DNA of 64,000 nucleotides from Dryomyza anilis (taxonomy: Eukaryota > Arthropoda > Insecta > Diptera > Dryomyzidae): assembly GCA_951804985.1 (NCBI GenBank), contig OX638135.1, positions 8,454,358 through 8,518,357 on the forward strand, read 5' to 3'. Shown here one piece after another: positions 42,497-53,145 of the stretch (its first letter is position 1; every line of letters begins with the position of its first letter). Below the pieces are notes generated by a model. The model was not told where the DNA came from. It made no database searches and saw only the letters and a program-made list of their open reading frames with translations. Both the position numbers and the translations under genes were made by a program.

Positions 42497-45400
42497 TGTT
42501 ACGAAAATTCAGTCTACGGAAAACTGTTCTACAAGTTCGTATCTCTGGATTGTGTACAAAATAAAAACACTCTTATGTTTGGTTTAAATTATAACAATTA
42601 ACTTTATTAATTCACTTTAATAAACAACTTTACTAATAACAAATTCTAACAACTGCTGCATGTCCACAATTTAACTTGACATTTATCACACGATATGCAC
42701 TCGACCACTGTACAATCACTACTGAAGTGCTGTACCTCAGATGTGGCTCCCTTATATACTGCATGCATCAGATCGACACGTTTCGACAAACTTCGACTTG
42801 TATCGATAACCTTCTACTCGTTTCGTGAATGACGCATGCTATTGGCATCTCATTCGCACTCATGTGTTTTAATGTGTAGATCTTCCCTCTCTTTCTCGCA
42901 CATTGCTTAGTACGCTGAATGATATTCCCTCTCTTTCTAACACATTGCTTAGTGCGCTGAATTGTCTTGCGTCTCATTTATTATTGTTGATTGCTTGCAC
43001 AGTGGGGAAAATTACCTCTTTCTCGCACATTGCTTAGTACGCTGAATGATATTCCCTCTCTTTCTAACACATTGCTTAGTGCGCTGAATTGTCTTGCGTC
43101 TCATTTATTATTGTTGATTGCTTGCACAGTGGGGAAAATTACCTCTTTTCGTAACACTGCCCTCCACCTAAATCTGTGGAGGGCTGTACGGGCTACAAAG
43201 CATAACCAGATCTCCTACCTTAAACCCCTCAGAGTTTGCTTTCAAGTCGTATCTGGACTTTATCTTACTACTTGGAATTTGTATCCTCTGCCTTAAGGAC
43301 TGATGCAACTCGTCTCGGTCTTCACTTTTTCTCTTATGCAAAACACTTTTTGGAATCGGCTTTTTCCCATCCATTACAGTACGTTCGCAATGTGCTCCTG
43401 TATTGATTTATCTTAACGCAACTTCCGATTGGTTTTCTTTTTGTGGATACACATTGCTTACATCTCTGAATCCAATAGGCGCCTGACTTCTGATATCCGA
43501 CCCAATAGAAACGTTTTCTGACTTCTTCAACCGTTTTATTAATGCTCAAGTGACATCCATTGGAACCACAATGGCATTTCAGTACTATCTCTTTAATTTT
43601 TGATTTAGGAACAACAATTAAATTAAGTGCAGATCTGCCATTTTCAGTTTCCCAAACACGGTACAAACAGCCATTTTGTAGCTTCAGGCTTTGCCACTGC
43701 GCCCAATAAGCCCTGCTTATTGGACTGTTAGATGCTAACTCTTTCCATAATGGCTTTCCTTGTTGTTCCTTGAACGTCCTAATTTTTGCGATGTCGGGGT
43801 CCTTCTTTTGATCATTTCGTATTTGCTCTAGAGTCCATTGATCATCTGCCATGACATTTAACGAACGAATGTGAATTATGTTCGTCTTTTCTTCCTCCGT
43901 CGAGCATTCTCTGGATTCCATTTTACACACTCGTGCCGACACAGTGCCCGAATTGCCATGATGTTCCCTGGCGTTATTTTGGCCATCCTCAGGTCTCTTT
44001 TCTGGTCGGTATCCTTTAGGTGGTTGTAGATTTACACATTTACGTCTATCACGACAGTCGCGTGCCATATGCCCATATTTTCCACAGTTGTAGCATTTAC
44101 ATTTCAATTGGGTGTTTCTGTTGGCAGCAGTGTAATCTGGTTTAGCTCCACTTTTTAACGCTTGGCAAATTACCTGAAGTAGGTCTTCATTCTCCACATC
44201 TAGTTTACGGACCTTTGGCGCTGGGCGGCACATCGTAGTTGCTGTCTCTTGTGTTAGCGCTGTGGTTACAGTTTCCGTAAATGTCACTTTCGGCATTGTC
44301 ACTGTGGCACGTCTTGTTTCCGGATCACGTATGCCGTCAACGAAGGCTTCGATCTTGCACTTTTCTATGAAATCATTCGTTGAATCTGCATACGACAAAT
44401 GCGCAAACCTCTCGACGTCCGCTGCATACGCCTGCAATGTTTCACCATTTCTTTGCATTCGGCACTTTAGTTCCATTCTGTAGATTTGCTTCATGTGATC
44501 ACTGCCATATTTTTGCTGCAGTGCAGCCATAACCGCTAAATAACTGTTTCGATCACTTTCTGGAACAGTCTGCAATACTTCGGCTGCGCCTCCTTTAAGC
44601 GCCACGATAAGTGAGGCTACGCTGTCCTCATTATTCCATCGATTACTTACAGCCGTGGTCTCAAATTGCAGCTTGAAAATATTGAACGCTGTGGTTCCAT
44701 CGTAAATCGGCGATTTTAGCCTCGTACCAGTAACAACATGCTGCGTAGGTCCACTTATCTGTAGTAAACTGACATCTTCTTGTATTTTCTGTAGCTTTTT
44801 GTGGAAACCATTTTCCAACTTTTCAAATTTGTCATCAATGTCCACTACAATGTCATTTACATGTGCCTCAAGTTCGTTTACTTTGACATGGAGTGTATTA
44901 GAAACTTCCAGAAGCTGCTTAGAATGTTCCAGCATCTGTTGCTCAATTTTTCCTTGATGTTGGTTGGAATTTTCTAGCACTTTCTCCTCAAGTCGATTTG
45001 AATTTTCTCGAAGTTTCTGTTCCATTCTGGTCGAATTTTCTTGGAGCTGTTTTGAATTTTCTAGAAGCTGTTGCTGTATTGCTCCGAGCAACTGGCTCAT
45101 AGCAAAACTTTGGGACTGTACTTTTTGCTCCGTGTCCACACTTTTCGATGACGCTGTTGCAGCTTCCACTTCAAACTCGTGCTCTGCGAGCTCATTGGCT
45201 TGGTTCTCTAATTCTTCCATTAGACGCTTTTGTAGCTCTACTTTCGTACCAGCAGTTGCAAGATTACGAATCGACAGCTCCTTCTTTAGCTGGTCGAATT
45301 TAAGTTGATCGAATTTAACCATTTTGTATCACAATCCCACTTCTGACACCAATGTTACGAAAATTCAGTCTACGGAAAACTGTTCTACAAGTTCGTATCT

Positions 45401-45885
45401 CTGGATTGTGTACAAAATAAAAACACTCTTATGTTTGGTTTAAATTATAACAATTAACTTTATTAATTCACTTTAATAAGCAACTTTACTAATAACAAAT
45501 TCTAACAACTGCTGCATATCCACAATTTAACTTGACATTTATCACACGATATGCACTCGACCACTTTACAATCACTACTGAAGTGCTGTACCTCAGATGT
45601 GGCTCCCTTATATATTGCATGCATCAGTTCGATACGTTTCGACAAGCTTCGACTTGTTTCGAGAACCTTCTACTCGTTTCGTGAATGACGCATGCTATTG
45701 GCATCTCATTCGCACTCATGTGTTTTAATGTGTAGATCTTCCCTCTTTTTCTCGCACATTGCTTAGTACGCTGAATGATCTTCCCTCTCTTTCTAACACA
45801 TTGCTTAGTGCGCTGAATTGTCTTGCGTCTCATTTATTATTGTTGATTGCTTGCACAGTGGGGAAAATTACCTCTTTTCGTAACA
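42497..45885 (-). mobile_element. Gypsy B', inverted non-autonomous element, unit 1
   Basis: 3389 bp bounded by TGTTACG/CGTAACA LTR ends and ATAC duplications (42493-42496 and 45886-45889). The uninterrupted target is visible at about 13860. LTRs are 45353-45885 (533 bp) and 42497-43156 (660 bp). The longer one holds an extra tandem copy of about 127 bp (GCTTGCACAGTGGGG...). The primer site and polypurine tract of family B are kept. Protease, RT, RNase H and the integrase core are absent. Confidence 0.92.
43334..45322 (-). CDS. B' fused Gag-integrase-finger protein, 662 codons, unit 1
   Basis: Uninterrupted frame starting at the same ATG context as the B gag. Order: SAP-like N-terminus (residues about 5-35), longer coiled coil with 'ENS' repeats (about 75-195), capsid region (about 200-380), one CCHC knuckle CYNCGKYGHMARDC (about 428-441). 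Then, after an internal deletion, comes the region that in B lies between RNase H and integrase, and the integrase zinc finger (HCGSNGCH ... CKQC, about 590-640). A short Lys-rich tail follows. The deletion removed the frameshift signal, so Gag and the finger form one continuous product. The second H of the finger is preceded by Cys, unlike B. A remnant of the pol C-terminus lies at 43168-43374. Confidence 0.85.
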   Translation of the reverse strand: MVKFDQLKFDQLKKELSIRNLATAGTKVELQKRLMEELENQANELAEHEFEVEAATASSKSVDTEQKVQSQSFAMSQLLGAIQQQLLENSKQLQENSTRMEQKLRENSNRLEEKVLENSNQHQGKIEQQMLEHSKQLLEVSNTLHVKVNELEAHVNDIVVDIDDKFEKLENGFHKKLQKIQEDVSLLQISGPTQHVVTGTRLKSPIYDGTTAFNIFKLQFETTAVSNRWNNEDSVASLIVALKGGAAEVLQTVPESDRNSYLAVMAALQQKYGSDHMKQIYRMELKCRMQRNGETLQAYAADVERFAHLSYADSTNDFIEKCKIEAFVDGIRDPETRRATVTMPKVTFTETVTTALTQETATTMCRPAPKVRKLDVENEDLLQVICQALKSGAKPDYTAANRNTQLKCKCYNCGKYGHMARDCRDRRKCVNLQPPKGYRPEKRPEDGQNNAREHHGNSGTVSARVCKMESRECSTEEEKTNIIHIRSLNVMADDQWTLEQIRNDQKKDPDIAKIRTFKEQQGKPLWKELASNSPISRAYWAQWQSLKLQNGCLYRVWETENGRSALNLIVVPKSKIKEIVLKCHCGSNGCHLSINKTVEEVRKRFYWVGYQKSGAYWIQRCKQCVSTKRKPIGSCVKINQYRSTLRTYCNGWEKADSKKCFA

Positions 45886-45889
45886 ATAC

Positions 45890-46057
45890 CTTTCGTTGCA
45901 ATTTAAAAGATTGTAGTTTAACCAACCTCAATAGTAAATTTAATAAAAGTGTCTTTTCAACTCTAAAAGTATAAAAGTGTCTTTTGATTAATTAAATTGT
46001 AAAATAAATAAATGTAAAATAAATCAACTCTAACTTTACAACTCTAACTTTACAACA
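45890..46057 (+). repeat. A2 LTR 3' part, right of B' insertion
   Basis: CTTTCGTTGCAATTT ... ACTTTACAACA; continues the LTR cut at 42496. It keeps two AAAAGTGTCTTTT motifs. It is directly followed by TCAG and the Jockey ORF2 C-terminus of the next unit. Confidence 0.85.
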
Positions 46058-46495
46058 TCAGTCAAAGATGTTGAGAAATATTGTAAATGCACCTTGGTTT
46101 GTAAGAAATGAGGAAATTCACAGAGACTTAAACATTCCATTTGTAAAACCAGAAATTGTAAAGTTTACGGAAAGATACATTAACCGACTTGATCATCATA
46201 GCAACGTATTGGCTATAGCTCTTGTAGACAACAGTTTAACAACAAGAAGACTTAAACGCTTTCATGTTTTGGATTTACCTTACCGCTAATATTATGCTCT
46301 GTAGATAATCTGTAAATACTTCATATGTACATAATATTTCAAAACGTATATTAAGTAACCAATGTAAGATATTCTTGTTTCTATATAGCTACACTCACTG
46401 GAGTGTAACTATTCTGTTATTTTCTTATATCATAGTAAAAAAATTTTGCTTATTGTCAAATTAGACAGATTGCAAATAAAATAAATACAAAAAAA
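46058..46495 (+). pseudogene. Jockey LINE 3' end, unit 2
   Basis: Copy of 39996-40433. It starts TCAGTCAAAGATGTTGAG, giving the intact junction between the TCAG duplication and the ORF2 reading SKMLRNIVNAPWFV. The 3'UTR and A tail are the same as in unit 1. Confidence 0.82.
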
Positions 46496-47341
46496 AGGCA
46501 CAATGACTATAATATCTGTTCCGATTCCGATATTTTTAAAAAAGCGGTACCGATTACAACCGGAAAAAATATTCCAGTTCCTGTTCAACACATTTTTAAT
46601 AACGATTCTGGTTCCAAAAATCTAAACGGTTCCGGTATTATTTTTCACGTTTCGCTTGCTTTTTCATGTATTTCAGTGCTTTTTTCGTGTTTTGTCGTGT
46701 TCTTCCATGTTTTGTCGTGTTTTTTCGTGTTTCTTCGTGTCTTTTAAAATACCGTATTTTATCGTGCTTCTCGTGCGTGCCTGTAAAAGTTGTGTCGAAG
46801 TTGTGTCAATGCTGATATGAGGGACGGACGTGTCGTCTTCATGCCTTTTAAATGTTTTCCGTCCGTCGGTGTTAAGTTTAATTGTCGCGTAAAATTGTAT
46901 TTAGTGTGCCCGCCCAACATTAAATAACAATAAAATAAAAACAAAACTAAAATAAAAAAAACACAAATTAAATTAAACTTACATAAAAACAAAATTACAT
47001 TTCAATAAACACCAACCAAATAAATAGAACAATAAAATAACAAACAACAACAACACAATAGAACCGGTTTTGCGCTGCCTGCTGAGTTGCTGTACTCAAC
47101 GTTTTTTTTTGCAATTACCAACGCAAAGGGCTTTTCTATGCTCTTTGCTGCACTTGCACAGGTTTGTTTCGTATCCCTTCCCTCCCTCATCCTACTCTAC
47201 GTTACTAGCGCTCACAGTTGAGGCTGCACTGAGTGCGTGATCTATGCTGTGGTGGAGGCTTAACACTCACCACGGCTTGACTTACGCTCTCATTTGTTTG
47301 TATCAACTGCTGCGCGTTGGTAGAATGTATGTCTGTTTTGA

Positions 47342-48403
47342 AGTTGCCCAGTAGGAAAAATGTCGAATAGATTTTTGCAACATTCGTGGGCTGAGAACGA
47401 ATTTCTTCTCTATATATGCGTATGTGTCCATTAATAGGCCACAAATAATGGCACTGGGTGAGACCCAGGTTAGTGAGGATGCAGATCCACTGGATTTTCA
47501 AATACCTGGTTATCACTTAGTGCCATTATTTTCTGCCCATAGGGGTCTCGCTTTATTTATTCGGAGTGTCGTTGTGTATCAACTGCAGCAACAACATAGT
47601 GTGTCGGATAGCAAATTTAATACAATTTGGGTTAAATTCAAAATCCAAGCACACATCATGCACTTGTGCTTTCTTTATAGGAGTCCGAATCTAGATAGGG
47701 TTTCCACCTGTAATAAGCTGGATGTCTTATCTGATTCGATCTCAAATATATTGGAGCAATTTCCAGGCAGTTAAATTGTTGTTGCCGGCGATTTTAATGT
47801 GCACAACGCCACTTGGTTGAGCCACTCGGGTCTTCCAACACATGAGGGTTGTTATGTTGAGCTGTTTGCAGAGTGCAATCAACTCACTCAATTGGTGAAG
47901 AAACCGACGTACCTCCCACGCATCGGTGGGCAAAGCCAAAAAGTCCTAGACCTTTTTCTGACTTCATATCATGAAAAATATGATGTAAAGGTCCTTGCAC
48001 CTCTTGGTAACTCCGACCACTCTACTGTTTCCGCTGAGTTTTCATATTCTAGTTTACGCGCCTTTTTTAGGTATGCGATCCTGCATACCTTCTAAAAATA
48101 TTAGCATTAAACCCAAGGACCACTCATGGTTTAATGCAGTCAGGTCGAAAGAGGAAGCCTTTCAGAATTGGCGGTCTAACAAGAATTCTGATACAGAAAG
48201 ACTTCGCATACAGACTAGGAATCGCTGTAATTCCGTGATCTCGCGCGAATAGTTTCTTCACGAACGCGCACAAATAGGTCCTACTCTACCTCAGAGGTTG
48301 TAAACATTTCTGGTCATTCGTAAAAAGGGTGAAGAATCAGACGACATCGTCTACTCCAACTCTTATTATGAATGGCCAGACCTTCACTGACCCGGTTGAT
48401 AAA
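47342..48403 (+). pseudogene. LINE-2 endonuclease fragment, unit 2
   Basis: Copy of 41280-42341 with the same TAA (47772) and the same internal deletion near 48067. It differs by single changes such as Asp to Val in 'IRSVVVYQ' and Gln to His in 'LPTHEG'. Confidence 0.78.
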
Positions 48404-48558
48404 CACTTCTGATATTTCGCAATTGGTGTCAGCCAAGAACTGCAAGTCGGACTTTCTTCAAAAGTCACGTACACCAAAATTGAGTGAAAGTGAAAACTTA
48501 CTGGAACATAGTGAGAATAGAATTTAAGAAAAGCTTGCAACGAAGGTATTGTTAATAC

Positions 48559-51500
48559 TGTTACGAAAATTCAGTCTACGGAAAACTGTTCTACAAGTTC
48601 GTATCTCTGGATTGTGTACAAAATAAAAACACTCTTATGTTTGGTTTAAATTATAACAATTAACTTTATTAATTCACTTTAATAAACAACTTTACTAATA
48701 ACAAATTCTAACAACTGCTGCATGTCCACAATTTAACTTGACATTTATCACACGATATGCACTCGACCACTGTACAATCACTACTGAAGTGCTGTACCTC
48801 AGATGTGGCTCCCTTATATACTGCATGCATCAGATCGACACGTTTCGACAAGCTTCGACTTGTATCGATAACCTTCTACTCGTTTCGTGAATGACGCATG
48901 CTATTGGCATCTCATTCGCACTCATGTGTTTTAATGTGTAGATCTTCCCTCTCTTTCTCGCACATTGCTTAGTACGCTGAATGATATTCCCTCTCCTTCT
49001 AACACATTGCTTAGTGCGCTGAATTGTCTTGCGTCTCATTTATTATTGTTGATTGCTTGCACAGTGGGGAAAATTACCTCTTTCTCGCACATTGCTTAGT
49101 ACGCTGAATGATATTTCCTCTCTTTCTAACACATTGCTTAGTGCGCTGAATTGTCTTGCGTCTCATTTATTATTGTTGATTGCTTGCACAGTGGGGAAAA
49201 TTACCTCTTTTCGTAACACTGCCCTCCACCTAAATCTGTGGAGGGCTGTACGGGCTACAAAGCATAACCAGATCTCCTACCTTAAACCCCTCAGAGTTTG
49301 CTTTCAAGTCGTATCTGGACTTTATCTTACTACTTGGAATTTGTATCCTCTGCCTTAAGGACTGATGCAACTCGTCTCGGTCTTCACTTTTTCTCTTATG
49401 CAAAACACTTTTTGGAATCGGCTTTTTCCCATCCATTACAGTACGTTCGCAATGTGCTCCTGTATTGATTTATCTTAACGCAACTTCCGATTGGTTTTCT
49501 TTTTGTGGATACACATTGCTTACATCTCTGAATCCAATAGGCGCCTGACTTCTGATATCCGACCCAATAGAAACGTTTTCTGACTTCTTCAACCGTTTTA
49601 TTAATGCTCAAGTGACATCCATTGGAACCACAATGGCATTTCAGTACTATCTCTTTAATTTTTGATTTAGGAACAACAATTAAATTAAGTGCAGATCTGC
49701 CATTTTCAGTTTCCCAAACACGGTACAAACAGCCATTTTGTAGCTTCAGGCTTTGCCACTGCGCCCAATAAGCCCTGCTTATTGGACTGTTAGATGCTAA
49801 CTCTTTCCATAATGGCTTTCCTTGTTGTTCCTTGAACGTCCTAATTTTTGCGATGTCGGGGTCCTTCTTTTGATCATTTCGTATTTGCTCTAGAGTCCAT
49901 TGATCATCTGCCATGACATTTAACGAACGAATGTGAATTATGTTCGTCTTTTCTTCCTCCGTCGAGCATTCTCTGGATTCCATTTTACACACTCGTGCCG
50001 ACACAGTGCCCGAATTGCCATGATGTTCCCTGGCGTTATTTTGGCCATCCTCAGGTCTCTTTTCTGGTCGGTATCCTTTAGGTGGTTGTAGATTTACACA
50101 TTTACGTCTATCACGACAGTCGCGTGCCATATGCCCATATTTTCCACAGTTGTAGCATTTACATTTCAATTGGGTGTTTCTGTTGGCAGCAGTGTAATCT
50201 GGTTTAGCTCCACTTTTTAACGCTTGGCAAATTACCTGAAGTAGGTCTTCATTCTCCACATCTAGTTTACGGACCTTTGGCGCTGGGCGGCACATCGTAG
50301 TTGCTGTCTCTTGTGTTAGCGCTGTGGTTACAGTTTCCGTAAATGTCACTTTCGGCATTGTCACTGTGGCACGTCTTGTTTCCGGATCACGTATGCCGTC
50401 AACGAAGGCTTCGATCTTGCACTTTTCTATGAAATCATTCGTTGAATCTGCATACGACAAATGCGCAAACCTCTCGACGTCCGCTGCATACGCCTGCAAT
50501 GTTTCACCATTTCTTTGCATTCGGCACTTTAGTTCCATTCTGTAGATTTGCTTCATGTGATCACTGCCATATTTTTGCTGCAGTGCAGCCATAACCGCTA
50601 AATAACTGTTTCGATCACTTTCTGGAACAGTCTGCAATACTTCGGCTGCGCCTCCTTTAAGCGCCACGATAAGTGAGGCTACGCTGTCCTCATTATTCCA
50701 TCGATTACTTACAGCCGTGGTCTCAAATTGCAGCTTGAAAATATTGAACGCTGTGGTTCCATCGTAAATCGGCGATTTTAGCCTCGTACCAGTAACAACA
50801 TGCTGCGTAGGTCCACTTATCTGTAGTAAACTGACATCTTCTTGTATTTTCTGTAGCTTTTTGTGGAAACCATTTTCCAACTTTTCAAATTTGTCATCAA
50901 TGTCCACTACAATGTCATTTACATGTGCCTCAAGTTCGTTTACTTTGACATGGAGTGTATTAGAAACTTCCAGAAGCTGCTTAGAATGTTCCAGCATCTG
51001 TTGCTCAATTTTTCCTTGATGTTGGTTGGAATTTTCTAGCACTTTCTCCTCAAGTCGATTTGAATTTTCTCGAAGTTTCTGTTCCATTCTGGTCGAATTT
51101 TCTTGGAGCTGTTTTGAATTTTCTAGAAGCTGTTGCTGTATTGCTCCGAGCAACTGGCTCATAGCAAAACTTTGGGACTGTACTTTTTGCTCCGTGTCCA
51201 CACTTTTCGATGACGCTGTTGCAGCTTCCACTTCAAACTCGTGCTCTGCGAGCTCAATGGCTTGGTTCTCTAATTCTTCCATTAGACGCTTTTGTAGCTC
51301 TACTTTCGTACCAGCAGTTGCAAGATTACGAATCGACAGCTCCTTCTTTAGCTGGTCGAATTTAAGTTGATCGAATTTAACCATTTTGTATCACAATCCC
51401 ACTTCTGACACCAATGTTACGAAAATTCAGTCTACGGAAAACTGTTCTACAAGTTCGTATCTCTGGATTGTGTACAAAATAAAAACACTCTTATGTTTGG

Positions 51501-51947
51501 TTTAAATTATAACAATTAACTTTATTAATTCACTTTAATAAGCAACTTTACTAATAACAAATTCTAACAACTGCTGCATATCCACAATTTAACTTGACAT
51601 TTATCACACGATATGCACTCGACCACTTTACAATCACTACTGAAGTGCTGTACCTCAGATGTGGCTCCCTTATATATTGCATGCATCAGTTCGATACGTT
51701 TCGACAAGCTTCGACTTGTTTCGAGAACCTTCTACTCGTTTCGTGAATGACGCATGCTATTGGCATCTCATTCGCACTCATGTGTTTTAATGTGTAGATC
51801 TTCCCTCTTTTTCTCGCACATTGCTTAGTACGCTGAATGATCTTCCCTCTCTTTCTAACACATTGCTTAGTGCGCTGAATTGTCTTGCGTCTCATTTATT
51901 ATTGTTGATTGCTTGCACAGTGGGGAAAATTACCTCTTTTCGTAACA
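48559..51947 (-). mobile_element. Gypsy B', inverted, unit 2
   Basis: Same element and insertion site as 42497-45885, with LTRs at 51415-51947 and 48559-49218 (including the 127-bp duplication) and ATAC flanks. It was copied as part of the 6062-bp unit and is not an independent insertion. Confidence 0.92.
49396..51384 (-). CDS. B' fused Gag-integrase-finger protein, unit 2
   Basis: 662-codon frame identical to that at 43334 except for Asn to Ile near residue 43, as far as I compared. The domain order and the gag-to-integrase deletion joint are the same. It is intact here too, although the short age of the duplication limits what that says about selection. Confidence 0.85.
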   Translation of the reverse strand: MVKFDQLKFDQLKKELSIRNLATAGTKVELQKRLMEELENQAIELAEHEFEVEAATASSKSVDTEQKVQSQSFAMSQLLGAIQQQLLENSKQLQENSTRMEQKLRENSNRLEEKVLENSNQHQGKIEQQMLEHSKQLLEVSNTLHVKVNELEAHVNDIVVDIDDKFEKLENGFHKKLQKIQEDVSLLQISGPTQHVVTGTRLKSPIYDGTTAFNIFKLQFETTAVSNRWNNEDSVASLIVALKGGAAEVLQTVPESDRNSYLAVMAALQQKYGSDHMKQIYRMELKCRMQRNGETLQAYAADVERFAHLSYADSTNDFIEKCKIEAFVDGIRDPETRRATVTMPKVTFTETVTTALTQETATTMCRPAPKVRKLDVENEDLLQVICQALKSGAKPDYTAANRNTQLKCKCYNCGKYGHMARDCRDRRKCVNLQPPKGYRPEKRPEDGQNNAREHHGNSGTVSARVCKMESRECSTEEEKTNIIHIRSLNVMADDQWTLEQIRNDQKKDPDIAKIRTFKEQQGKPLWKELASNSPISRAYWAQWQSLKLQNGCLYRVWETENGRSALNLIVVPKSKIKEIVLKCHCGSNGCHLSINKTVEEVRKRFYWVGYQKSGAYWIQRCKQCVSTKRKPIGSCVKINQYRSTLRTYCNGWEKADSKKCFA

Positions 51948-52119
51948 ATACCTTTCGTTGCAATTTAAAAGATTGTAGTTTAACCAACCTCAATAGTAAA
52001 TTTAATAAAAGTGTCTTTTCAACTCTAAAAGTATAAAAGTGTCTTTTGATTAATTAAATTGTAAAATAAATAAATGTAAAATAAATCAACTCTAACTTTA
52101 CAACTCTAACTTTACAACA

Positions 52120-52560
52120 TCAGTCAAAGATGTTGAGAAATATTGTAAATGCACCTTGGTTTGTAAGAAATGAGGAAATTCACAGAGACTTAAACATTCC
52201 ATTTGTAAAACCAGAAATTGTAAAGTTTACGGAAAGATACATTAACCGACTTGATCATCATAGCAACGTATTGGCTATAGCTCTTGTAGACAACAGTTTA
52301 ACAACAAGAAGACTTAAACGCTTTCATGTTTTGGATTTACCTTACCGCTAATATTATGCTCTGTAGATAATCTGTAAATACTTCATATGTACATAATATT
52401 TCAAAACGTATATTAAGTAACCAATGTAAGATATTCTTGTTTCTATATAGCTACACTCACTGGAGTGTAACTATTCTGTTATTTTCTTATATCATAGTAA
52501 AAAAATTTTGCTTATTGTCAAATTAGACAGATTGCAAATAAAATAAATACAAAAAAAAAA
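52120..52560 (+). pseudogene. Jockey LINE 3' end, unit 3
   Basis: Third copy of the ORF2 tail, with 3'UTR and a slightly longer A run (about 52550-52560). The LTR piece to its left (51952-52119) is as in unit 2. Confidence 0.82.
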
Positions 52561-53145
52561 GGCACAATGACTATAATATCTGTTCCGATTCCGATATTTT
52601 TAAAAAAGCGGTACCGATTACAACCGGAAAAAATATTCCAGTTCCTGTACAACACATTTTTAATAACGATTCTGGTTCCAAAAATCTAAACGGTTCCGGT
52701 ATTATTTTTCACGTTTCGCTTGCTTTTTCATGTATTTCAGTGCTTTTTTCGTGTTTTGTCGTGTTCTTCCGTGTTTTGTCGTGTTTTTTCGTGTTTCTTC
52801 GTGTCTTTTAAAATACCGTACTTTATGGTGCTTCTCGTGCGTGCCTGTAAAAGTTGTGTCGAAGTTGTGTCAATGCTGCCATGAGGGACGGACGTGTCGT
52901 CTTCATGCCTTTTAAATGTTTTCCGTCCGTCGGTGTTAAGTTTAATTGTCGCGTAAAATTGTATTTAGTGTGCCCGCCCAACATTAAATAACAATAAAAT
53001 AAAAATAAAACTAAAATAAAATAAAACACAAATTAAATGAAACTTACATAAAAACAAAATTACATTTCAATAAACACCAACCAAATAAATAGAACAATAA
53101 AATAACAAACAACAACAACACAATAGAACCGGTTTCTTCTCTATA

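Larger units (their letters stand above)
39996..53130 (+). repeat. Tandem array of a 6062-bp composite TE unit
   Basis: Units: 39996-46057, 46058-52119, and partial 52120-about 53130. All component features are repeated at exactly 6062 bp. Only a handful of substitutions between units 1 and 2 were noticed (for example at 41212, 41512, 41778 and 45197). The unit is Jockey 3' end, unassigned DNA, LINE-2 fragment, A2 LTR piece, inverted B', A2 LTR remainder. The unit starts and ends in A2 LTR sequence, which suggests unequal exchange between LTR pieces. Confidence 0.9.

Noticed and set aside
44964..45308. Ser/Cys-rich plus-strand ORF (also at 51026)
   Set aside because: Antisense shadow of the coiled-coil part of B' Gag.
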